A DNA stretch of 64,000 nucleotides from Candidatus Chryseobacterium colombiense (GTDB lineage: Bacteria; Bacteroidota; Bacteroidia; Flavobacteriales; Weeksellaceae): positions 1,426,001 through 1,490,000 of the forward strand of contig CP119310.1 of NCBI GenBank assembly GCA_029203185.1, in the 5' to 3' direction. The notes below the pieces were generated by a model. It did no database searches. It worked only from the letters and a program-made list of their open reading frames with translations, and had not been told where the DNA came from. Shown piece by piece: positions 54,380 to 63,234 of this stretch. The stretch's first letter is position 1, and every line of letters starts with the position of its first letter. The position numbers and the translations under genes were made by a program.

Positions 54380-54496
54380 CTATAAAAAATTAAATTCTAA
54401 ATTCGGAACTGCTAAATCCTTTTTAATTTGGCTCAAACGAATCAAATCATCGACAAAAGAGTTTGAATAGACGCTCGTAGCTCTAAAAGGAGAATA
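54380..54496 (-). pseudogene. Gene-end remnant 1, left of the GG-leader peptide gene
   Basis: The minus strand reads VYSNSFVDDLIRLSQIKKDL within a 38-codon stretch ending in TAG. It aligns with the remnant at 55044-55142. No start; the 5' part is lost. Family not recognised. Confidence 0.5.
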
Positions 54497-54541
54497 TTAT
54501 AGACTCGTTAAAAATCAACTGGAATTAGGCAATTAAATGTG

Positions 54542-54573
54542 AAAAATAATTCATCCATGTCAGAATTATTTTT
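54542..54573 (+). terminator. Terminator-like hairpin before the peptide gene
   Basis: Perfect 11-bp stem AAAAATAATTC/GAATTATTTTT with a 10-nt loop, 75 bp before the peptide start. It would insulate the peptide gene from upstream transcription, or form part of its leader RNA. Confidence 0.65.
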
Positions 54574-54647
54574 ATATTTAAATCTAATTAAAAGCGTTAT
54601 CCGAAAAGCTATAAGAGAGTAGGAAAAAACCAAAAAAAATAATTTTT

Positions 54648-54827
54648 ATGAAAAATTTAAAAAAACTATCAAGAGAGAATTTAAGAACAATTAAAGGCGG
54701 AGCTTGGTGTCTTGGTTGTGGGTGCGCTACAAATGGTGCTACAAATTTCTGGAATGGTGCTTGTGTAGTATGTGAAAATAATGTTGTTGTATTATGCCCA
54801 ATTCAGCCATGCGAGCTATGCGGGTAG
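54648..54827 (+). CDS. Cysteine-rich GG-leader peptide (bacteriocin-like, Chryseobacterium type)
   Basis: 59 residues. The leader MKNLKKLSRENLRTIKGG has the double-glycine ending and the LSRENLRTIKGG pattern of class II bacteriocin leaders; NCBI calls similar Chryseobacterium peptides bacteriocin-like. The core of 41 residues starts AWCLGCGCATNG and holds eight cysteines, with three CxxC pairs (CLGC, CVVC, CELC), plus aromatic and Gly/Asn residues. Cleavage after GG by a C39-type protease in an exporter is expected by analogy, but no such exporter is in the window. Its own terminator follows. Downstream lie a LytTR regulator and a CPBP protease, both frequent partners of bacteriocin genes in Firmicutes. 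The start has no Shine-Dalgarno sequence, as normal here. Confidence 0.85.
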   Translation: MKNLKKLSRENLRTIKGGAWCLGCGCATNGATNFWNGACVVCENNVVVLCPIQPCELCG

Positions 54828-54851
54828 TAAAACAATTATTTAGGGTAAGAG

Positions 54852-54876
54852 GGTAATCAAAAAAGATTACCTTTTT
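54852..54876 (+). terminator. Terminator of the GG-leader peptide gene
   Basis: Stem GGTAATC/GATTACC with an A6 loop and T5 tail, 24 bp after the stop codon. It supports a monocistronic peptide transcript. Confidence 0.85.
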
Positions 54877-55043
54877 AATAAAATTAAAGTGAGTTTTGGA
54901 TAATTTACACAACATAGAACTTTCAAAAATGATTCAATTTTTTTTTGTCTTGGTTATAAGATAGAAACAGACAGTTGAAGACTTACCATTCCAATATTTG
55001 CTGTTAATATTTTAGAAATTAAATTGAATTAAACTAAAAGAAA

Positions 55044-55142
55044 TTATTTGGTAAAAATTGGGGATTGTAAATGACTTTTAATTTGACTTAAGCGAACCAA
55101 ATCATCTATAAAAGTGTTTGAATATACGCCCGTTAAGGTCAC
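55044..55142 (-). pseudogene. Gene-end remnant 2, right of the GG-leader peptide gene
   Basis: Reads VTLTGVYSNTFIDDLVRLSQ and on to TAA, 33 codons including the stop, matching remnant 1 (VYSN-F-DDL-RLSQIK). The two copies flank the peptide gene in the same orientation. The remaining DNA from 54877 to 55433 is AT-rich without a gene I can see. Confidence 0.5.
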
Positions 55143-55433
55143 TTAAATAGACAGCTATCAAATAGTTGTCTATTTTTTTTACACATAAAATCTCTATATC
55201 AAACTTTTACAGTCTAATATTTTATGGTTTGAATTTTTTACGAGAAATCTTTAGCCAATCTAAAATAATAACCTAAAAGTGTTACATAAAAGATTTCATA
55301 TTTCTTACCATTTCTTAAGTGTTTTTTGATAATATTTTTGAAAATGTTTGATTTAAATCTAAGAAGGATAATATTGAAATGACCTACCACTCTGGATTGT
55401 TAATAATCTAAAAAAACAGATAATTCAAAAGAA

Positions 55434-55465
55434 TTGTTATTGTTGGGATAATAAATATAATTTTG
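55434..55465 (+). promoter_or_regulatory. Promoter of the LytTR gene
   Basis: TTG at 55434-55436, 21 nt, TAATTTTG at 55458-55465: a fair match to the flavobacterial consensus. It leaves a 5' leader of about 65 nt. Confidence 0.6.
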
Positions 55466-55538
55466 ATACATATTCAGTTTTTTGTAAGTTTAGCTTTCTG
55501 AAAAATGATGTAGTATTTTTAAATGATTTCAACTACTA

Positions 55539-56423
55539 ATGTTTTATAAAATCACTTACCCTAATAATGAGACACCGAGAGAAATTATCTTAACCTCATC
55601 TCTGGCAGGAGTCTCTTTGTATACTCTCCTAATTATTTATCAGCCATTTGGTACAAATGAATTTGAACATTCTTTTAAATACTTTCTTTTGCTACCCTAT
55701 GCCTTAATATCTGCATTATCGTTTTTGTGCTTTTCAGTGCTTTTCAAAAGAAAATCAAATTGGACTATTATTGCTGAAGTTTTTAAAACCATACTTGCAT
55801 TAATTGCATCTTCAATACTTTCGTACTTTTACAATACATTCTTTCTTAGCAGGGTCAATGTTTCTGTCGAAAACTATCTGTATATGTTCTGCTATACGGC
55901 TGCCTTAGGAGCTCCTGTTGTAATTATATATATTCTGGGTAGATATATTTACCTTAATCATAAAGCAAAAGCAAAACCTAAAGCCAATAAAAATGAAACT
56001 CAGAACCAACAACACACTCAAACAAACACAGAGCTAATTTTTAAAGAATCAGAAACCTCAGCAAATTGCAAATTGATAATCACCGCCAAGTATTCGAACA
56101 TTAATTTAGAAATGCTTGTAGACGACTTCGTCTTTGCCGAGGCTGCTGATAACTATTGCATCATATATTTTTATAAAAATAATACTCTTAAAAAAGAAAT
56201 GATCAGAATATCATTGAGCAAATTAATTAACCAAATTGAAAGCGACTCAATAAAACAAATTCATCGATCATCAGTGGTTAACCTTAAAAAAGTTATAAAG
56301 TTTAAAGGGAACTCATCTGGCTATAAAATCACATTAGACAATATTGAGAATGAACTTTCAATATCCCGAAACTACATCACTTCAATAGTCCCCATTCTTA
56401 ATAAGCTTGTCACTCGTCCCTAA
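55539..56423 (+). CDS. LytTR transcriptional regulator with membrane domain
   Basis: 294 residues. Four membrane segments occupy residues about 15-145 (SLAGVSLYTLLIIYQPFG; LLLPYALISALSFLCFSVLF; VFKTILALIASSILSYFYNTFF; YMFCYTAALGAPVVIIYILG). A linker leads to a LytTR DNA-binding domain (about 195-290: DFVFAEAADNYCIIYFYKNN, IKQIHRSSVVNLKKVIKFKG). Such one-component regulators sense a membrane signal or peptide. In Gram-positive bacteria LytTR proteins drive bacteriocin genes. The next gene is the CPBP protease. Confidence 0.9.
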   Translation: MFYKITYPNNETPREIILTSSLAGVSLYTLLIIYQPFGTNEFEHSFKYFLLLPYALISALSFLCFSVLFKRKSNWTIIAEVFKTILALIASSILSYFYNTFFLSRVNVSVENYLYMFCYTAALGAPVVIIYILGRYIYLNHKAKAKPKANKNETQNQQHTQTNTELIFKESETSANCKLIITAKYSNINLEMLVDDFVFAEAADNYCIIYFYKNNTLKKEMIRISLSKLINQIESDSIKQIHRSSVVNLKKVIKFKGNSSGYKITLDNIENELSISRNYITSIVPILNKLVTRP

Positions 56424-56446
56424 ACTTTGTCAGTGACCACTATTAT

Positions 56447-56478
56447 TTGAATCATCATTTTAAACTGTTCTACTTTTG
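56447..56478 (+). promoter_or_regulatory. Promoter of the CPBP protease gene
   Basis: TTG at 56447-56449, 21 nt, TACTTTTG at 56471-56478, 21 bp before the start codon. The same spacing as the LytTR promoter. Confidence 0.62.
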
Positions 56479-56499
56479 CTGAGAACGTAAATATCAGCT

Positions 56500-57291
56500 A
56501 TGAACAAATTAAAATTTTATTCAATTTTTATTCTAGGATTTTCCATCTATTTTTATTTAGATGCAGCCTACTTTTCTTATCTGCAAAAAGAAGTTTTACT
56601 TCTTACAAAATCAAAATCAGCCGCTCATGTATTTGCCTATACAGTCACTTTAATTCCTTTGTTGATCACCACCCTACTTCTTAAGAAAAGTAAACAAAGT
56701 CTATTTAATTCATTTGGTTTATCCCGGGGTATCATAATAGGACTTATTTTTGCATTTACCGTCACCTTACCAATGCTAATCGGCTATGCTATAAAGTTTA
56801 AAATAAATACAGACTTATCTCCTGATACAGTTTTCATTAACACTCTATCATCAGCATTTTTTGAAGAAATCATCTATAGAGCATTTTTGTTTGGCATGCT
56901 TTATCGCTTTACCCAATTAGGATTTCTACTTTCTGTTTTTTTTGGCTCATTACTCTTCGGAGTCATACACCTGTATCAAGCCTCTAACATAAGCGAGACA
57001 ATCGGAGTTTTTCTAATTACATTTTTAGGATCTTTATTTTTTTCTTGGATCTATGCAGAATGGAAATTTAATCTTTGGGCCGCAATATTCTTGCACTGCT
57101 TAATGAATCTGTATTGGCTTGTTTTTAATGTTGATGAAATTGCAATCGGAGGTATGTACGCCAACATTTTTAGGTTCTCAGTTCTATTGATTGCCATTAC
57201 GATAACGATCTTCTATAAAAGAAAACAAAAAATACCTTTAAAGATTACAAGAAAAACATTGTGGATGAAATCACAGGAAGAACTACAATGA
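56500..57291 (+). CDS. CPBP-family intramembrane metalloprotease
   Basis: 263 residues, about seven membrane segments. The three ABI/CPBP motifs are present: FFEEIIYRAFLFG (EExxxR), GVIHLYQ (His) and FLHCLMNLYWL (HxxxN). Such proteases process prenylated proteins in eukaryotes, and in bacteria often confer bacteriocin self-immunity or process peptides. The last 12 or so codons lie antisense to a serine-recombinase fragment, so the natural C-terminus has been replaced. Confidence 0.9.
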   Translation: MNKLKFYSIFILGFSIYFYLDAAYFSYLQKEVLLLTKSKSAAHVFAYTVTLIPLLITTLLLKKSKQSLFNSFGLSRGIIIGLIFAFTVTLPMLIGYAIKFKINTDLSPDTVFINTLSSAFFEEIIYRAFLFGMLYRFTQLGFLLSVFFGSLLFGVIHLYQASNISETIGVFLITFLGSLFFSWIYAEWKFNLWAAIFLHCLMNLYWLVFNVDEIAIGGMYANIFRFSVLLIAITITIFYKRKQKIPLKITRKTLWMKSQEELQ

Positions 57292-57581
57292 TAATGGTAG
57301 TAATGCTTTTTCTTCCTTTTGAACCATTCGCATTAAGATTATGGACAGGGCAAAATTCCTCGCAAAGGGTATCTTTCATCATTAATTGCTTTTACTCCCA
57401 GCAACCTCAGGTCCTTTTTCCCTTTTCGCCGTAAAACATTTTGAACTTTCAAAAAGAGTTCTTCCGATATTAACGACTCATGTTTTCCTTCCATTATTTT
57501 CTCCTCTTCTTTTCCATTAGCCCGTAATAATAACTTTCCACGGTAAGCTACATTCTTTAAGGCTTCCATAAAAACATTCTC
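57255..57581 (-). pseudogene. Serine recombinase fragment
   Basis: Reads NVFMEALKNVAYRGKLLLRA, a KHESLISEELFLKVQNVLRRKG block and RYPLRGILPCP, matching the middle of the intact recombinase at 9488 (NSFMEALKNIAYTGKLFLKA...). Beyond CP there are two frameshifts, after which NLNANGSKGRK and HYYHYHCSSSCDFIHN continue the zinc-ribbon region. N-terminal catalytic and C-terminal domains are absent. The fragment overlaps the 3' ends of both flanking genes. Confidence 0.88.
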
Positions 57582-58426
57582 TTTAAAGCCGGTTCAATTG
57601 CCAAAATATGACCATGACCAAATACAACCATTACTTTATCATGAGTTTTCAGTTCATGAGAGATTTTCCTTAATAATACAGAATCACGCAGCACTTTAGA
57701 GGTTCTGCCTATAGCACAATAAGTACAATCAGGATTTACATAATCAAAAAGCTCAATATCTGGATTTAGACTTAATTCCAAAGGATGTCCTATTTTGGAT
57801 TGATATAATTTTTTAAACCCTTCAAAATCCTGCAGGTCTTTGTCGACTGGAAATCCTTCCTTGATAAACCATTTTTGAAGGGCTTTTGCATACAGTTGAT
57901 CAAACGGTTTATCACCATAAGCGCCATTCAGATACGGAATGACAAGTCGTTCCATAATATAATATAGAAACAGATCTTCCTTCGGGTATTTTTTTAACAT
58001 AAGTTTAAACTCCAGAGAATCCTCAATATCACCATTTATTAAAGGTTTATGATCAAGATCGCTTAGATATTTTACCAATCCTATTTCTCCATTTTGTTCT
58101 ACTGCTTCTTTTTCTATTCCGAATGTTTTGGTAATCTGTCCTCCCTCATTGATTGTAATATCAGGTTTAAAATTAAGATACAATTTTTTCAGAGCCGCTA
58201 TCTGAGGATTGTTATTATCATAGGTATGAGAAATTCCTACAGCTATCAAATGTTTATTGCTCCTATGCAGATCTACAGTATAAGGTAGTTGTACAGAATC
58301 CATCACCTTTCCCACTTCGATATAGTTTCTGGAATAGTTCACCAGATTCTTTGGAGTAGAGCATTCCATACACAGCAGAATGGCTGATAAAACTAATGAG
58401 AGCTGGAATTTTATTTTATAATGCAT
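57557..58426 (-). CDS. Lipoprotein of the TraB/ChaN-like superfamily, 3' end altered
   Basis: 289 residues. The signal ends LLCMECSTPKN, with a cysteine suited to lipidation. LIAVGISHTYDNNNPQIAALKKL, DITINEGGQI, GDIEDSLEFKLMLKK and VVFGHGHILAIEPALK resemble the paired GxxH and Glu motifs of TraB, ChaN or erythromycin-esterase-like proteins. The last residues RMFLWKP come from the recombinase fragment. Function unknown. Confidence 0.6.
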   Translation of the reverse strand: MHYKIKFQLSLVLSAILLCMECSTPKNLVNYSRNYIEVGKVMDSVQLPYTVDLHRSNKHLIAVGISHTYDNNNPQIAALKKLYLNFKPDITINEGGQITKTFGIEKEAVEQNGEIGLVKYLSDLDHKPLINGDIEDSLEFKLMLKKYPKEDLFLYYIMERLVIPYLNGAYGDKPFDQLYAKALQKWFIKEGFPVDKDLQDFEGFKKLYQSKIGHPLELSLNPDIELFDYVNPDCTYCAIGRTSKVLRDSVLLRKISHELKTHDKVMVVFGHGHILAIEPALKRMFLWKP

Positions 58427-58550
58427 ATCTGATGAATATTCAATAATAAGCTGAAGGATAAGGAAATTTTTACGAAAGTGAACTTACGAAAAAAAGGATA
58501 TGAACTCATAATAATTATTTTTTTTTGAATATTTTTTTAACCTGTCTAGT

Positions 58551-58832
58551 TTATATCATACCACACAAAGCAACTTGTGCATAGTCCCTTATAGATTTAT
58601 AAAAGTTCAAGTTTATCCGGTTTTTTTCATTTAATATAAATCCCGCAACCAAATTGCTTATTTCTAACTCTTTTTGAGTAAAACCGATCTGTCTATCATT
58701 TTTGAAAATTATCTGGTAGGTATCACCAGATTTTTAATGCTAAAAAACATTATTCAATCCAAATACATCAATAGACGTCCTTATCAAAGCTATAGATACA
58801 CAGTTGTCCACTCTACCTATTGAATATGTTCT
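58551..58832 (-). pseudogene. Decayed gene, family not recognised
   Basis: One minus-strand frame reads like protein but has two internal stops: YSIGRVDNCVSIALIRTSID, later IIFKNDRQIGFTQKELEISN and LNFYKSIRDYAQVALCGMI. No start. The rest of 58427-58970 is AT-rich without features. Confidence 0.45.
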
Positions 58833-58970
58833 CCCATTTGCTTTTTATTTGTATGTTAGCGATGTGGAAATATATAGAATACACTCCAGCTGAAATCAGC
58901 TTTCCATCTAATTTATTTACCACTTCGTCAATGCATTTTCCGTTGACTTTTATTATAAATGAACAATCGT

Positions 58971-60368
58971 ATGAAAAAACTATTATTTTTTCTCATCTTA
59001 CTCTTAATAACAAATTTATTATTTGCTCAAACGGACAATTATAAAATTGCAATTGACAATTTCCAAAAGAATTACAATGCCGAAAAGTATGCCGACATTT
59101 TCAACAACTTTTCGCCTGAAATGAAACAAGCATTACCGATTGACCAAACAAAACAATTTTTAACAGGCTTGAAAGCTCAAGCCGGAAAAATAGAAAACAA
59201 GGAATTTGTAAGCTATCAGCAAGGAACTTATGCTATTTACAAAACGAATTTTGAAAAAGCAGTTTTGGCTGTAAATATTTCACTTAACAATCAAAATCAA
59301 ATCAATGGACTTTTCATAAAACCTTATGAAGAACCTAAAAAGGCCAAAAGCCATGCAGTAAAAGCACTGAACAGCTATCCAACTAAAATTTCCGAAATCA
59401 TCTTTTCAAAATCCAAAAACTTCCCGAACAACACACAACTTTCTATTGCAGTAGTTCAGAACGGAAAAACAAATTACTATGGAATTTTAAAGGTAAACGA
59501 CACAATAAAATCAACCGAAAATCAAAACAAAATTTTTGAAATCGGCTCTATTACAAAAGTTTTCACCTCAACCGTTTTAGCTTCGCTTGTTGAGAATAAA
59601 AAACTTAAATTGACGGACGAAATCAATGTTTATTATTCATTTCCTTTCAAAGATAACATCAGAATAAGTTTTGAAAGTTTGGCTAACCACACTTCGGGCT
59701 TACCAAGATTACCTGAGAATTTAAAGCCAGCTGACGAAAACAATCCATACAAAGACTATGGTAAAAAAGAAATTGAGGAATACTTGAAAAATTTGTTGAA
59801 ACTTGAGAACAAACCATTAATGGTTTCATCTTACTCAAATTTAGGGGCAGGGCTTTTAGGGTACACACTCGGTTTATCACAAAAAACGAGTTTCCAGCAA
59901 TTAGTACAAAAGAAGGTTTTTGACAAATATAAAATGACAAGTTCTTTTACAAGTTCTCAAAATTTAGGAAACAGACTTGTAAAAGGATTAGACGTAAACG
60001 GAGAAGTTGTGTCTAATTGGGATTTTGATGCTCTGTTTGGAGGTGGCGGAATATTGTCTACAACAGAGGATTTGGTAAAATTCTCAAATGCACAATTCAA
60101 TCCTAAAAACACAGAATTAGCACTGACCCGAAAACCAACCTTCAACGTAAGTGAAGATATGAAAATTGGCTTGGGTTGGCACATTTTAAAATCAGACAAT
60201 AACAAAGATTTACATTGGCACAATGGAGGAACTGGCGGGTATTCTTCTTCAATCGCTATTAATGTCGAAGAAAAAACAGCAGTAATTATCTTGTCAAATG
60301 TCGCTGACATAAATGACGAAATTGATGATTTGTGCTTTGAATTGATAAATAAAACGAACAGAAAATAA
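58971..60368 (+). CDS. Class C beta-lactamase-like serine hydrolase with DUF3887-like N-terminus
   Basis: 465 residues from MKKLLFFLILLLITNLLFAQ (58971), a signal peptide. Residues about 25-115 form a DUF3887-like domain. The C-terminal part is a beta-lactamase fold: EIGSITKVFTSTVL with SxxK, YSNLGAGLLGYTLG with YxN, and HNGGTGGYSS with HxG. These are often D-aminopeptidases or esterases, so resistance activity should not be assumed. Confidence 0.9.
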   Translation: MKKLLFFLILLLITNLLFAQTDNYKIAIDNFQKNYNAEKYADIFNNFSPEMKQALPIDQTKQFLTGLKAQAGKIENKEFVSYQQGTYAIYKTNFEKAVLAVNISLNNQNQINGLFIKPYEEPKKAKSHAVKALNSYPTKISEIIFSKSKNFPNNTQLSIAVVQNGKTNYYGILKVNDTIKSTENQNKIFEIGSITKVFTSTVLASLVENKKLKLTDEINVYYSFPFKDNIRISFESLANHTSGLPRLPENLKPADENNPYKDYGKKEIEEYLKNLLKLENKPLMVSSYSNLGAGLLGYTLGLSQKTSFQQLVQKKVFDKYKMTSSFTSSQNLGNRLVKGLDVNGEVVSNWDFDALFGGGGILSTTEDLVKFSNAQFNPKNTELALTRKPTFNVSEDMKIGLGWHILKSDNNKDLHWHNGGTGGYSSSIAINVEEKTAVIILSNVADINDEIDDLCFELINKTNRK

Positions 60369-60599
60369 CGAACAGCTACTTTTCTGCCGTCTCCAGTAAC
60401 GAAAATCCCTTTGCAAAGTATTACCCCATCGTTTTTGGGATTATATCTATAAATATTTTAGGACTTGTTCCAGCAAATATTCCTTTAGCAGCAAATCCAC
60501 CCAATAAGCTCAACCATAATCTATTCTTAGTTTAACAACCGGAGCTAGTCAATTCAACCGGACTCTACAATTAAAATTCCTAATCCTTTTAACACACCA

Positions 60600-60975
60600 C
60601 ACACACAGCCGTGTTTTTATAATTTTCTCGCTTGCCTTATTAAAAATTGATTTTATTTGTTTGATTGAAATATGTGCTTCTGTTACTTCAGCAGAATTGT
60701 CATTTTCTCTAACTTTATTTATCCAATTCTTAAAAAATTTTGAAGTTTTAAGATGTCTTAGTTTGAAAATATCAGAATTTTCAAAATGGTTTTGTGAAAA
60801 TATCCGCTGTAAATCGGGATTATTTTTATACCTAATATTTCCGCTGTATTCTAATTTATGTTAAATGCTTTGCCAATATTATTGCATGTATTTTGAGCCA
60901 TTTCAAAACTGCCGCAATTCTCATAACTTTTAAAAGAATTTTTAGATATTATTCCCATTTCGAAGTAAGCAACGA
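60600..60975 (-). pseudogene. Frameshifted gene remnant
   Basis: Minus strand frames show VVAYFEMGIISKNSFKSYEN near 60975, faintly like the DUF1016 start (VVTYFEIGRMI). After a frame change they give NPDLQRIFSQNHFENSDIFK and FFKNWINKVRENDNSAEVTE. Both look like protein but cannot be joined in one frame. The rest of 60369-61025 has no gene. Confidence 0.4.
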
Positions 60976-61025
60976 CTAAAACCCGAAATTGTGGATAATA
61001 TGGAATCCCAAAGGATAATATTTTC

Positions 61026-61033
61026 TAAATTTG
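61026..61033 (+). promoter_or_regulatory. -7 box of the two-component operon
   Basis: TAAATTTG matches TANNTTTG and lies 19 bp before the ATG at 61053. No -33 at a good distance was found. Confidence 0.5.
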
Positions 61034-61052
61034 TATTTATTAAAGGTTGAGA

Positions 61053-61733
61053 ATGACAATTTTAATCATAGAAGACGATCAAAGAGTAGCAGAGCTCATA
61101 GAAAGAGGATTAAGAGAACAAGGATTTACCCCTACTTTGGCGTATGATGGGCTTTCAGGAAAGAAATTGGCCTTACAAAATAATTTTGACCTTATCATTA
61201 CAGATATTATTCTGCCCAAAATGGACGGGATAGATCTTTGTAAAGAGATCAGACAAATAAAGCCTGACTTACCCATTATCATGCTTACTGCACTTGGTAC
61301 AACAGATGATAAAGTGGAAGGTTTTGATGCAGGTGCAGATGACTATTTAGTTAAACCCTTTGAAATGCGCGAGCTTTTGGTGCGGATAAGAGCATTATTG
61401 AAGCGAAACAATAAAACTGCGAATGCTACCGGTTTCATTTTAAAATATGATGAGCTGGAAATGAATCTTCATACCAAAATCGTGAAACGTGATAATCAGG
61501 AAATTAACCTTACGCCCAAAGAATTTAAATTATTGGAGTATATGGTACAAAACCCAAACAGAGTACTATCACGATCGGAAATTGCTGAAAAAGTATGGGA
61601 AACACATTTTGATACCGGAACAAATTTTATAGATGTTTATATCAATTATCTTCGGAAAAAAATAGACCGGAATTTCGACAAGAAACTTATCCATACCAAA
61701 TCGGGAATGGGCTTTATTTTGAAAGCAGAATAA
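61053..61733 (+). CDS. OmpR-type response regulator
   Basis: 226 residues from ATG at 61053 (a TTG at 61047 is also in frame). Receiver domain with acidic pair EDD, phospho-acceptor Asp in LIITDIILPKMDG, and Lys in DDYLVKPFE. The C-terminal winged helix has LTPKEFKLLEYMVQNPNRVLSRSEI and IDVYINYLRKKID. Overlaps the kinase gene by one base. Confidence 0.95.
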   Translation: MTILIIEDDQRVAELIERGLREQGFTPTLAYDGLSGKKLALQNNFDLIITDIILPKMDGIDLCKEIRQIKPDLPIIMLTALGTTDDKVEGFDAGADDYLVKPFEMRELLVRIRALLKRNNKTANATGFILKYDELEMNLHTKIVKRDNQEINLTPKEFKLLEYMVQNPNRVLSRSEIAEKVWETHFDTGTNFIDVYINYLRKKIDRNFDKKLIHTKSGMGFILKAE

Positions 61734-63103
61734 TGAAAATAAGAACACGGCTCATCATACTTTTTACCCTTACTACGGCAATTATTCTGTCGCTGTTTGC
61801 TACCGTTATCTATCTTTCTGCGAAGAAAAACAGGGAAAAAGAATTTTATAGCCTGCTTGAGAAAGAAGCCGTTACCAAGGCAAATCTTTTCTTGAATGCA
61901 CACGTCGATAAAAAAGTGCTTCAAAATATCTATCATAACAATCGAAAAATTCTAAATGAAGTTGAAGTAGCTATTTATGACACTCATTTTGTACTGCTTT
62001 ACCACGATGCAGTGGATATAGATTTTGTGAAAGAAACCCAATCGTTAATTGATGAAATCTCACAAAAAGGAGCCGTAGAATTTTATCAGAAAAACTGGCA
62101 GGTAGTTGGCTTGCGGTATGAATATAATGGAAAGCAATTTATAATTACCGCAGCTGCATATGATCAGTATGGATATAGCAAATTGAACAGCCTTCTCACC
62201 AATATTATTATTGTTTTTATTGCTTCTATCCTAATTACTATCATTATCGGAATATTTTTTTCCAGGAAAGCCTTTCAGCCGGTAAGTGAAATGATAGAAA
62301 AGGCAAAGAATATAACGGCCACTAACCTTGATTTACGCTTACCAAGCAATGAAAGCAAAGACGAACTTTCCGAATTAGCCGACACATTCAATGAGATGTT
62401 GAACCGCTTGGAAAGCTCATTTGATGCCCAGAAACATTTTGTTTCAAATATTTCCCACGAACTTAGGACCCCTCTTTCAGCCGTGATTACCGAGCTGGAA
62501 TTATCTGTTAATAAAGAGCGTGCTGCCGAAGAATACAAAACAGCAATTATGAATGCGCTAAAGGATGCGAAAAAAATATCCCGTTTATCCAATAGCCTGT
62601 TAGATTTTGCAAAGGCAAGTTATGATCCTTCCGAAATTAAATTTAAACATATCCGGATTGATGAAGTATTGCTGGATGCCCGACAACAAGTAAAAAAAGC
62701 AGACCCAAACTATAAAATTGACATCCACTTTGAAAATGATTTTGATGAGGATAACCAGATATCCGTCAATGGCAACGAATATCTTTTGAAAGTTGCGTTT
62801 GTTAACTTGTTTGAGAATGGCTGTAAATTCTCAGCCGATAAGCAAAGTATAGTTTATATTTCATTTAGCAACGGAAAAATTACGCTGCGCTTTACCGATC
62901 AAGGAGTTGGCATTTCCCAAAATGACTTGGAAAATATTTTTACGCCCTTTTATCGCGGGGATAACAAAAAGTTTGCAGAAGGCAACGGCATCGGTTTATC
63001 ACTTACCCAAAAGATCATCACACTGCATAAAGGAACAATTAACGTTCTGTCTAAGGAAAACCTAGGAACAACTTTTACCGTTGAATTACCTGCTATTGCT
63101 TAA
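61733..63103 (+). CDS. Sensor histidine kinase
   Basis: 456 residues. Two membrane segments (about 8-28 and 160-182) frame a periplasmic sensor domain. A HAMP domain, then DHp with FVSNISHELRTPLSAV (phospho-His about 242), then ATPase with FVNLFENGCKFS, FTDQGVGIS and GNGIGLSLTQKI. Partner of the regulator upstream. Confidence 0.95.
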   Translation: MKIRTRLIILFTLTTAIILSLFATVIYLSAKKNREKEFYSLLEKEAVTKANLFLNAHVDKKVLQNIYHNNRKILNEVEVAIYDTHFVLLYHDAVDIDFVKETQSLIDEISQKGAVEFYQKNWQVVGLRYEYNGKQFIITAAAYDQYGYSKLNSLLTNIIIVFIASILITIIIGIFFSRKAFQPVSEMIEKAKNITATNLDLRLPSNESKDELSELADTFNEMLNRLESSFDAQKHFVSNISHELRTPLSAVITELELSVNKERAAEEYKTAIMNALKDAKKISRLSNSLLDFAKASYDPSEIKFKHIRIDEVLLDARQQVKKADPNYKIDIHFENDFDEDNQISVNGNEYLLKVAFVNLFENGCKFSADKQSIVYISFSNGKITLRFTDQGVGISQNDLENIFTPFYRGDNKKFAEGNGIGLSLTQKIITLHKGTINVLSKENLGTTFTVELPAIA

Positions 63104-63234
63104 ATAAATTTCATTCTCATAAACTCTTTAATAAAATTCTAATTTTTTTCTGTTAGATCTCTAACCATCTTCTTCATCAAGGTTCCCGAATTTTGTCACA
63201 GGTTACAATGTGAAATTAATTAATCTGTAATGAC

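Noticed and set aside
58820..59044. A 74-codon plus-strand frame before the serine hydrolase
   Set aside because: It overlaps the hydrolase signal peptide and a minus-strand remnant, and its composition is not protein-like.
60661..60864. A 67-codon plus-strand frame
   Set aside because: The opposite strand gives more convincing, though frameshifted, protein sequence.
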